64,000 bases of DNA from Owenia fusiformis (lineage: Eukaryota > Annelida > Polychaeta > Sabellida > Oweniidae), in the NCBI GenBank assembly GCA_903813345.2, contig CAIIXF020000011.1, positions 17,963,754-18,027,753 of the forward strand, read 5' to 3'. The notes beneath the pieces are model-generated. The model did no database searches. It saw only the letters and a list, made by a program, of their open reading frames with translations, and was not told the origin of the DNA. Both the position numbers and the translations under genes were made by a program. The stretch's first letter is position 1; every line of letters begins with the position of its first letter. Positions 1 to 8,544 of the stretch are shown here, piece after piece.

Positions 1-223
1 ATTGATGAAGCAATTTAAGCCTCACATTTTCCAAGTCCAGTGAAACCTATAAAGTGCAACGGCCCTGTAAGTGGAACCTGTGTAAGGTGGAACACCTGTA
101 TAAATAGAACACCTCTCTGTGAGTGGAATCCATGTTAAGTGCAACACCTCTGTAAGTGGAACACTTTTCGGTCCCATGACCAATTGACTCGTGTTGAATG
201 AACATTTGTAAATAGAACAGGCC

Positions 224-412
224 CATAGCCAGGATTTGTCAAGGGGGGTTCACTTTTTGAAAAATTCCAGGGGGTTAACTTGTGACAATTTTGTTCAAAA
301 AATGGCCAAAATCACTTAAAAGGTGCTCAGAATGGTGAAAACTGCATGATTTTGAAAGATTTTTTTGGCCAGGGGGGGGTTCGCTTGAACCCATCGAACC
401 CCCCTGGCTACA
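224..412. mobile_element. CATAGCCAGG-type MITE, copy 1
   Basis: Short inverted ends (CATAGCCAGG and CCTGGCTA) enclose a G-run, an internal stretch containing 'gctcagaatggtgaaaac' and a C-run. The flanking CAGGCC appears on both sides once the nested foldback element is removed, consistent with a target duplication of about 6 bp. Related copies or pieces lie at 21376-21538, 22111-22193 and 35728-35815. It is inserted in the pogo-like element and is itself hit by the foldback element at 415-1747. Confidence 0.6.
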
Positions 413-414
413 GG

Positions 415-1747
415 GTAACTGGTCAACTCAACCCCAAGTCAACTCAACCCAAGTCAACTCAACCCTTAGTCAAGTCGACCCCAAGTCAAGTCGACCCTTA
501 GTCAAGTCAACCCCAAGTCATCTCGACCCTTAGTCAACTCGACCCCAAGTCATCTCAACCCTTGGTCATCTCAACCCTTAGTCAACTCGACCCCACCATA
601 AAAAAACAAATAGATATACTATTTTCATGGTATGATATTGATGAATTTTGAAAGAATGAGGGACTAAAATGATAATTTTCCAAAATAAAATTATCAACTA
701 TTGAAGTTTGTGCTTAAACGCATTTATAATTTTTATAAATATGACATTTATTTACCAAAATAATATTTGATTAATCTTAATAGGGCTATTCACGATGCTA
801 TACAGATATTTCACCCCTTCATATTTGAGCTTGTTTTATCTCTCTGAAATAAAAAAAATTATCTACACACTTTTCTGTTATACCGAAATTGTTGCAACAG
901 TATTTTTGACAACAGGTAACTTATGCAACATGTGCATTGTGCCAACATCCATCCATTACTTTGTATTGAATGATTTTATATTTTGATGATAAAACAATAT
1001 GATATAGTTCAAATCTTCCTTCTGATTGTGCCAACATCCATCCATTACTTTGAATTGAATGATTTTATATTTTGATGATAAAACAATATTATGATATAGT
1101 TCAAATCTTCCTTCTGATCTATAGGCGATAGAAATGTTTATTTTTTTGAAGCTAGCTTTTAAAACAAGACTGAACAAACAATGGGATTTATGATTTTACA
1201 ATTTCCATTATCGTACCCATGTCAGGTGTCATAAATAACAAGATTAGGATTTTATAACAATAAACAATATGATCCAGTTCAAATCTTCCTTCTGATCTAC
1301 AGGCGATAGAAATGTTTATTTTTTTGAAGTAAGATTTTAAAACAAGACTGAACAAACAATGGGATTTATGTTTTTCTATTTTCCATTATCTTACTCATAT
1401 GTCAGGTGTCATAAACAATCAGATTGGGATTTTATGATCCAGTTCAAATCTTCGTTTTGATCTATAGGCAGAAATGTTTTTTTCTTTGAAGTTTGATTTC
1501 AAATCAAACTGCACAAACAATGGGATTATATTGTATTTTAATCTACTTAAAACAAGTAAAATCATTTGGGTCGACTTGACTAAGGGTTGAGTTGACCAAG
1601 GGTTGAGATGACTTGGGGTCGACTTGACTAAGGGTCGAGATGACTTGGGGTCGACTTGACTAAGGGTCGACTTGACTAAGGGTTGAGTTGACTAAGGGTT
1701 GAGTTGACTTGGGTTGAGTTGACTTGGGGTTGAGTTGACCAGGAAGC
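415..1747. mobile_element. Foldback element with tandem-repeated terminal inverted repeats
   Basis: Both ends consist of degenerate ~17-18-bp direct repeats of the type GTCAACTCAACCCTTA: left arm 415-595, right arm 1565-1747 as the reverse complement. An exact 9-bp duplication GGCTACAGG flanks the element (406-414 and 1748-1756). The AT-rich interior contains two to three diverged tandem duplications (for example 939-1025 against 1027-1117, and 1118-1255 against about 1290-1430) and no convincing coding sequence. The architecture resembles foldback elements such as sea-urchin TU elements or Mutator-like elements with repetitive ends. A related decayed arm is at 38532-38621. Confidence 0.8.
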
Positions 1748-1830
1748 GGCTACAGGCCTGTAGAACACCTCCAAAATGAAACACTTTTTAGAGGTACCAA
1801 AGGCGTTCCACTAACACAGCTTTAACCCTA

Positions 1831-2660
1831 CATTAATACATGTTATTAAATTATGCATGTACATGTGTATGTAGTAAAAAATGCTTCCTGTTTTTCTATT
1901 TCTGGTGGTTATAGTATGGCATATATGTAATTAGTGACTTAGTATATAATTAGTGACTTAGTATATTGACATACACTCGGAAAAATTAAAACATGCATTT
2001 AACCACAACCGATTAATACCACTGAATGCAGGCACATATAATAAAATCTCATTATATTCATCGATAAAAAAACAATATGCTTTCATACATAAATACATAT
2101 TATGATTTGATGGGCATTTTGGCTTTTGTGGAGAAATAAATTGCAAGATTACTATTTTGATGCAGTACATTCTCTTAGAGTGAGGGGAAACCATTCATTT
2201 GAAAACCAGAAACCATGCTCATAATATCATATGTGAGGTTTGTCATGCTAAAACTGTTTTGGTAAATAGAGCAAGCCATGAGTATTAAGAGGATATTAAA
2301 GTTATTTCTGTAACTCAGATGTTTCTTTATGGCATTTTTAAGAAAAATAACTCTATCCCTTATTGAAGACAAATCTTCCAATCCAACCCTGTGTTAAGAT
2401 GAAATTGTGAATATTTTTAAAATGAATAAAGAGAAAGGAAGAAATTAGACAGGATGCCCCAATTTCTTGAAGGATGATGAGGGGTTAAGGCAATGACTAT
2501 GGCCCATCATTTAATTTGCATATTGCCTAATTTTTTCCAGGTTCTGAAAATTAAATGCCGGAAATATTATCTACATAATGTTGACCAATGGGAAGTTTAT
2601 TGTCATTAGCAAAATTAAAATTAGGAAAAGTATGTAATTCGACCATTCGATTAAATACCA
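1831..2660. other. Non-coding AT-rich stretch, nothing recognised
   Basis: Only short accidental reading frames are present on both strands. No splice-flanked coding exon, RNA gene or clear repeat was recognised. Confidence 0.5.
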
Positions 2661-2663
2661 CTT

Positions 2664-2836
2664 CAGTGGCGGATCCAGAATTTAATAAGGAGGGGCCCAA
2701 ATTTTGACTCTGGAAAAAAATGTTGGGCACCTAAAACCAAAAATTGGGCCCAAATTTTGAAAAATTAAGGCCCATTTTTTGATAAATTGGTCCTAAAAAG
2801 GCCAAATTATGCCCCATGCCCCTCCCCCAGATCCGA
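2664..2836. mobile_element. MITE remnant of the CAGTGGCGGATCC / GGGCCC-rich family
   Basis: It begins CAGTGGCGGATCCAG and contains repeated 'gggcccaaattttg' blocks like those of the fuller copy at 8214-8539. The right end (near 2820-2836, 'cagatccgatac') is degenerate. The reading frame on the minus strand here is only the translation of the repeat. Confidence 0.6.
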
Positions 2837-3530
2837 TACTTACACAGTATACAAGAGAGGGGGCAGTGAGGTCTTCTTATAAGTAAAAAGTGGGCCTTAG
2901 CCATGCCAACACTCATGAATTATTAATGATTTGTAACACTTAGTAGGAATATGTATCAGGCATATCTACAAATAGACATTATATTAGCAATAAATACTGT
3001 ATAAGTGGTAATTTTGCCTAATCATTTAAATAACACATGATAAAGTTCCTGTTCCTGTGAGTTACACTCACTAGCTTGGAATTATATGTACTCAACATCG
3101 GCTTTCCCTCATTCTACAATTTTATTCTATTTTTCCTTCGCTGTATCATTTCAACATTATGAGCCAATTTTTACGAAGGTGACATGGCTAGAGAACCAAG
3201 TGAGCCATCTCAAAATAATTGGCATATGATTTTATTAGGCCCATCGTTTGTTTTAGGTAGGTAAGGTTCTTGTCACATTAATTTGGCTCTGCAAGTTTGG
3301 TTGATAGTCTTGAAGTGCTGCAAGGAATGGTTCTTTTAAAATTTTCTGCCAATAGACTTCCAGTGAATCCCAGCCTATTTAGATAAGCCAAGGGAATTAG
3401 TGTATTGGCTATGACATCATGCGTTGCAGGCAGCAATGGTTGTAAACTAAATTATAATTTAAAAATTATCATTAAGTTAATCACGTTTCTACCCTGAAAC
3501 TAAGAATAACATTATACCTAAAATGTGTCA

Positions 3531-3758
3531 CAGGGCTCTCGCCAGGCTTTTAGACTGTGGCGCAGCTCCACACTCTATTTAGCACCCTCAACACCCTATT
3601 GGCAAATCATGACTGTTTCCACAGTCTAAACTTGACTGAATATACAATAATAGCATGTAAAAATGATAAAACATTACATAAATATAATTTATCACAATTG
3701 AACGGTTATTCTGAAGATGTTAGCACCACACCCTAAATATTTCCTGGTGAGAGCCCTG
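3531..3758. mobile_element. 228-bp MITE with 5-bp target duplication
   Basis: The inverted ends are CAGGGCTCTCGCCAGG and, on the right read as reverse complement, CAGGGCTCTCACCAGG, with one difference in 16. TGTCA flanks both sides (3526-3530 and 3759-3763). A CAG start with a 5-bp duplication would fit hAT5-like elements. There is no coding sequence. Confidence 0.65.
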
Positions 3759-4660
3759 TGTCATAATATACTGGATTCGTATTTTTTGATTTCGAAATGG
3801 TGTTAGACAGCAAGCAATAAGACATGCTATAAAAAGTCATGCTGATGGTTCTATGATGAGTACACGCTTCCTCACCACCTACTAGCGTCTATACGTATGT
3901 TTGAACACATGCCTACTTGACACATTAATGAGCGTTAATTTCATTGATAAAGCTCTAACCACTTCCTGTCCAAGAGTATTCGTTGATTCAGCTGTCTTCT
4001 GGCAGAAATTGCCAACTCCGACTTTTCAAAAAAACATTGTTTTATCGTGTGATTTATTTTCCCTTATTATATAAACATTAACATTTCTAGGAATTTTTGA
4101 GTTACTATAGTAACCTGGATATAATAACGTTTGTTTATTTAATTAACACTGTACTGCACTATAGTGAATTATGCCACATTATTTGTTTAAATTATATTTA
4201 GTCGTTTAAAACAATAGCAAGCATTGCAACATCGTATGTCAATTATAGTATCTAATTTTAATATGTGTATGTTGAGAGTATTGTTAAGTCCTGTCATGGT
4301 CTATCAATGGTCTATTGAATGCCCATGGTCCAGTGAAGCACTTTCTATGTTCAGCTACATAACAATTTAAGTTACATTGTATAAAGCTAAGCTACCAAAC
4401 AGTATTCACACTTGTATGTTAAAATTGTATTTTCTCTCTGAGTCCCATTCTATCTTCTAATCCGTAAAGTCGGTTGAAAACTGGCAGTTATGTGTGTATA
4501 CATACCATCCCTTTACCTCACAGAGGCGTAACCATGAGTTTTCAAAGGGGTGTGTCACCTATTGGCCCCCTTGGTACATGTATGTCCATGCTTCATATAT
4601 GAACCTGTTTATAGATTTAGTTCTCCGTGTACATTCATTCACCATGTTATTTGATTGTAG

Positions 4661-4838
4661 GGTCCCAGTGTCGAAGAAGCAGAATTCCTGGCATCATCTA
4701 AATGGGGTTCTTTCTTTTATGACAACTCCTGTATGGGGAAGGAGGAGGGGAAAGGTCCGAAAATGATGAATACATTCTGGGGTTACTTGATACGAAGATA
4801 CAGTGATATATCCATACCTCAGCTAGACTACATTGTTG
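4661..4838 (+). CDS. Penultimate coding exon of an unrecognised gene
   Basis: An acceptor (ttgattgtag) is followed by 59 codons plus one base without a stop, then a donor gtaagaaa. The reading starts GPSVEEAEFLASSKWGSFFY and includes MMNTFWGYLIRRYSD and SIPQLDYIV. The composition (charged/aromatic, no low complexity) and matching splice phase with the exon at 5611 argue that it is real. The phase-1 end (single G) joins exactly to the phase-2 start of the next exon. I do not recognise the protein family. Upstream exons were not found between 1 and 4600, so the 5' part probably lies left of the window. Intron 4839-5610 carries a TTAA-flanked MITE. Confidence 0.6.
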
Positions 4839-4919
4839 GTAAGAAATATGGAACAATTTTATGATACAGTATTAGATGTGCATCTTGCATGTTTGGTAAT
4901 TCAATCATTGTTTAGTTAA

Positions 4920-5084
4920 AGGTGCAACAATGAGTGCAGAGGGGCCATTCAACGATCATGGATCAGTGTCAAAATATATTTATATTCGGTTATTGGATGA
5001 ACATTATTTGCCCTGATTAAGGCCCTGATAGCTCAGAAAAAGTAAAAAATTTCGAATTTTCTCTCTACAGACCTTGTTGCCCCT
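4920..5084. mobile_element. TTAA-flanked MITE (AGGKGCAACAA ends), copy 1
   Basis: The ends read AGGTGCAACAA and TTGTTGCCCCT and TTAA lies on both sides (4916-4919 and 5085-5088). It shares its termini and about 60 subterminal bases with the inverted copy at 7264-7626. TTAA duplication is typical of piggyBac and Kolobok superfamilies; no transposase is present. Confidence 0.75.
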
Positions 5085-5610
5085 TTAAATACAAGTAATA
5101 CCTTTTGAATGAGGTTTGGAAATCTGGTTGCTCATACATTCGTCATTATATGGTACTTACTGAAATGGCTTTGGGAATGTGTGTTGGAATTTTGTTACTG
5201 TCCCATGTGCTTAATGCTTCAGTCATGGTATTAGTCTCTATAAAAATACAGATAAATAGTGACACATTGTGAGATATATATTTGATATAGAAATATGACT
5301 CAGAATGTTCCATTTATTATGTCACCACCAGAAGTGGTGATTTATTGTTATTGTCTCCAACTTGTTTGTGGCTGGTGTTCAGTGTCTTTAACAGCGTTTG
5401 GCATCTTTAACAGTGTTCGGTGCTTGGCATCTGTAACAAATGGCAGGTGTTGACATTTTGCATGTTAGTACCTTGTTTTGAATGTTAGTGTTGTTGTTAA
5501 CTTACATGTAGTGATTTGTTTACAGCACATAATGTAAATGTTATAATTTTTCGTCAAAATTCCATGGGTATCCACTTGATATATTTATGTAAAGATGAAA
5601 TTATTTTCAG

Positions 5611-5729
5611 ATTTCCCAATGGACCATGAGTACAATGTATTCGACCATGAAGACTACAAGAGAGAGGGCTTCTACCCTGGTATACCAAAGATTCTGGCAA
5701 GCAATTCCAAAAATGTGGAAAAAGATTAA
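5611..5729 (+). CDS. Terminal coding exon of the same unrecognised gene
   Basis: An acceptor (ttattttcag) is followed by a frame that completes a GAT codon with the previous exon's last G. It then reads FPMDHEYNVFDHEDY, KREGFYPGIPKIL and a lysine-rich tail ending in TAA at 5727-5729. The exon pair encodes the last 98 residues of a protein. The D/E/Y-rich stretch and the YPGIPKIL segment look like a conserved globular C-terminus, but I cannot name the family. A polyadenylation signal candidate follows at 6527. Confidence 0.6.
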
Positions 5730-5836
5730 AAACAGTATGTGTCTGTGACACCAATCAGGTTTATGTACAATGAATGCTGGATGAATTATTCATAAGATTT
5801 ATAATACAGTCTGAAGATGGTGACTGACCATTGAGC

Positions 5837-6020
5837 AGAATACTAAAGTGACATGCTCCCTGCATTTCAGAATACTAAAGTGTCATACTCCCTGCATTTC
5901 AGAATACTAAAGTGACATACTCCCTGCATTTCAGAATACTAAAGTGACATACTCCCTGCATTTCAGAATACTAAAGTGACATACTCCCTGCATTTCAGAA
6001 TACTAAAGTGACATACTCCC
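5837..6020. repeat. 32-bp minisatellite, about six copies
   Basis: The unit 'agaatactaaagtgacatac' followed by 'tccctgcatttc' repeats head to tail with very few differences and runs into a poly-C tract. It lies in the presumed 3' UTR/downstream flank of the unrecognised gene. Confidence 0.9.
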
Positions 6021-6288
6021 CCCCCCCATTTCAACTCAATATTTTACACATTTTTACATGTGGTAGGCTATACTTGTCATTTGAGGCATAAAGAGAGGAA
6101 TGTTTTTCATGCAATCCTATTTTGCAATCATTAGCCAATTCCCCATTAGACCAGGCTTTAATTGTGATAAATGTACTTTGAAATATGGGATTAAGGTTTA
6201 ACAAAGATTGATGTTGGAGAGATGTATTTTATCAATGTGATGACTACATCGAAGTGATGACTACATCAAAAGCAGCATTAATAAAACA

Positions 6289-6378
6289 TGGGGAGTAAGT
6301 CATCCCCCAGCCCTCTTATATTCTATGTACTGTACAGTAATATATAGATTATAAGAGGGTTTTTTGACTTAATCCCCA
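6289..6378. mobile_element. 90-bp hairpin MITE with ~10-bp target duplication
   Basis: Left end TGGGGAGTAAGTCA and right end, as reverse complement, TGGGGATTAAGTCA form an imperfect hairpin with further pairing of CCCTCTTATA with TATAAGAGGG. TAATAAAACA is present on both sides (6279-6288 and 6379-6388). Confidence 0.75.
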
Positions 6379-6526
6379 TAATAAAACAGCAATAATTATA
6401 ATTATAAAGAAATGTAGCTTAAGTTGCAGTATTCAGACACTCCTTACCTACCAATCAATATTAAATGATATTGTATAATCGATATTTAATGATATTGTGT
6501 ATTCAAAGTTTTTTATGAAAATGTAC

Positions 6527-6532
6527 AATAAA
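6527..6532 (+). promoter_or_regulatory. Candidate polyadenylation signal AATAAA
   Basis: First canonical AATAAA outside a MITE target duplication downstream of the stop at 5729. It would give a 3' UTR of about 0.8 kb for the unrecognised gene. Use of this site is an inference. Confidence 0.35.
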
Positions 6533-6606
6533 ACCTTTTTACTATAAAAATTATATTGTTTATCCCAAAATTTAATGAAAAGAGCAATAGGGTACCCATT
6601 CAGATT

Positions 6607-7076
6607 GTATTAAGGGTGTGTTTGTTCTAATATTGTACCAATGGTGTGTTTGGTGTAATATTGTACCAATGGTGTGTTTGGTGTAATATTGTATCAATGG
6701 TGTGTTTGCTCTAATATTGTACCAATGGTGTGTTTGGTGTAATATTGTACCAATGGTGTGTTTGGTGTAATATTGTATCAATGGTGTGTTTGCTCTAATA
6801 TTGTACCAATGGTGTGTTTGGTCTAATATTGTACCAATGGTGTGTTTGGTGTAATATTGTATCAATGGTGTGTTTGCTCTAATATTGTACCAATGGTGTG
6901 TTTGCTCTAATATTGTATCAATCGTGTTTTGTCTTAAATCGTTTCAATGATGTGTTTGGTCTAACATTGTTTCGATCGTGTGTTTTGTCTAACGTTTTAT
7001 GGTGTGTTTGGGTTAATATCGTATAAATGGTATATTTGGTCTAGAATTCTAGCAGTAATGTGTTTGGTCTAACAAT
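6607..7076. repeat. 28-bp minisatellite, about 16 copies
   Basis: The unit 'ggtgtgtttggtgtaatatt' plus 'gtaccaat' is tandemly repeated, nearly perfect in 6630-6920 and decaying towards 7076. Higher-order alternation of 'ggtgtaat' and 'gctctaat' variants is visible. The minus-strand reading frame across it is a translated repeat, not a gene. Confidence 0.9.
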
Positions 7077-7263
7077 ACCCACACTTACTGAACAGTTAAG
7101 ACAGTAACATTTATGTTGGTTATTGTTTTTATAGAATTATAGATGTCTCACTCAGTCACTCTTGGAAGAAGTGAAGCCATATTAAAGCTATGGAAAAGTA
7201 TATAGCCACTACGGGAAATGAAAGATGGCAGCAGTTGTCTATCTATTTGGTTTATATCTTTAA

Positions 7264-7626
7264 AGGGGCAATAAGGCTTGTAGAGAGAAAATAGGAAAAT
7301 TTTAACTTTTTCTGAGCTATCAAGGCAACAGTTGGCATAACATCTTCTTCGACATACCTATTTTCTTAAAATGTATGGATAAACTATCAATTTCGGCATT
7401 AAAAAGTGTAAATACAGTTCAAAGCTTCAAAAAGGGGACGTCCACTTTTATATTTTTAAGATCCACCATGTTTCAAGAGGAATATAAGCTGAAATAATGA
7501 TTATCTAGGGGGTTTCTTTGTAGAAAATAAAAATAGATGTTAGTCTTGATGAAATATCCAAACTTAATACATTTTGACACTGGTCCATGATCGTTGAATG
7601 GCCCCTCTGCACTACTTGTTGCACCT
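7264..7626. mobile_element. TTAA-flanked MITE (AGGKGCAACAA ends), copy 2, inverted
   Basis: TTAA flanks at 7260-7263 and 7627-7630. Left end AGGGGCAATAA, right end TTGTTGCACCT. The right ~60 bp is the reverse complement of the left of copy 1 (4920-5084), including 'gaatggcccctctgcact'. It is longer in the middle than copy 1. Confidence 0.75.
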
Positions 7627-7849
7627 TTAAAGAGAATGTACAATATAAGATATATTCAGAGAAGATATAAAGTAGACCACCACTAGCTGTCATCTCTGTT
7701 TAACTAGTCTTGAGAAAAAGATAAACCAATGTCAATTGAAAAAGGTGTGAAGAATCGGAGCCTCAGCCATCATTCACAGGTTGTTGGACAATAGATTGAT
7801 TCCTCACTAGTATGAAGAAAACATCCTACACGCAGATTCCACAGTAATC

Positions 7850-7920
7850 TACCCTGCGTGCAGAGTCTAGTTAGACGAAGCTCTCTTTTAAGAAGTGTAG
7901 TCAAATGAATTCAAAGGGTA
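7850..7920 (+). mobile_element. 71-bp TACCCT..AGGGTA micro-element, copy 1
   Basis: TACCCT at the left and AGGGTA at the right, with an exact 9-bp duplication ACAGTAATC at 7841-7849 and 7921-7929. The core contains 'gaagctctcttttaagaag', shared with copies at 20235, 21842 and 36830. Confidence 0.85.
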
Positions 7921-8213
7921 ACAGTAATCCACAAATGGCCAAGGAAACAACTTTTACCAAAACTACCAGTTATCCTCTGTAGTCCAATGAGACTGAGGAA
8001 TAACACATGACATGGTTCAATGTCGCCTTGCAGCGTAGTATACCGAGTTGTTTAATTATATCCTGGTAATCATAGGTGCCAGGCATGCATGAGGCAAGCG
8101 AGGCAATATTGCCTCAGTCAAAAAAGCTAGTATAACATTTTACGTGTGATAATAATGTGCACTTTAATATGCCTATATTTCTCGACCATGGCTATGCCTC
8201 TGTAGGCTTAACT

Positions 8214-8539
8214 CACTGGCGGATTAGGGGGGGGGGGGCCCGGGCCCCCCCCCCCCCTTGGGTGGGCCCAGAAAAAAAAAATTGGGCCCAAAAAATTTTT
8301 GGGCCAAACAAGGCCTTCAGGCCCCAAAAAGTGGGCCTTTTTGGTCATTACTGGGCCTTTTAAGGCCTTATTTGTTAATTTCAGGCCAAATTTTGAAGAA
8401 AATGGGCCTCAAAATTTCAAAATTTGGGCCCACTTTTGGATTTTAGGGGCCCAAAATTTTTTTCCGCGCAAGCGCGCACGTTTTTTCTCTGACCTGAAAT
8501 TTGGGCCCCCCCCCTTGTTGGTTCCTGGATCCGCCCCTG
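8214..8539. mobile_element. GGGCCC-rich MITE with CACTGGCGGAT / ATCCGCCCCTG ends
   Basis: The ends CACTGGCGGATTA and GGATCCGCCCCTG are imperfect inverted repeats. TAACT lies on both sides (8209-8213 and 8540-8544), suggesting a 5-bp duplication as in hAT5-like elements. The interior consists of repeated 'ttgggcc' blocks and long G and C runs. Three overlapping plus-strand frames here are artefacts of the repeat. Relatives: 2664-2836 and 13126-13258. Confidence 0.7.
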
Positions 8540-8544
8540 TAACT

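Larger units (their letters stand above)
39..1830. mobile_element. Pogo/Tigger-like element remnant, outermost layer of a transposon nest
   Basis: The left part (39-223) begins CAGTGAAACCTATAAAG and carries repeated phrases of the type 'aagtGGAACACCT', typical of pogo/Tigger termini. The same kind of phrase resumes at about 1757 ('tgtagaacacctcc') and continues to about 1830. Removing 224-1756 rejoins the two parts into one continuous element (aatagaacaggcc / tgtagaacacc). The right terminus is diverged, so the exact end is approximate and no coding capacity is left. Confidence 0.5.

Noticed and set aside
6572-6865. 97-codon repetitive minus-strand frame (NTPLIQYYTKHTIGTIL)
   Set aside because: The 28-bp minisatellite has no stops in this frame; no flanking gene structure.
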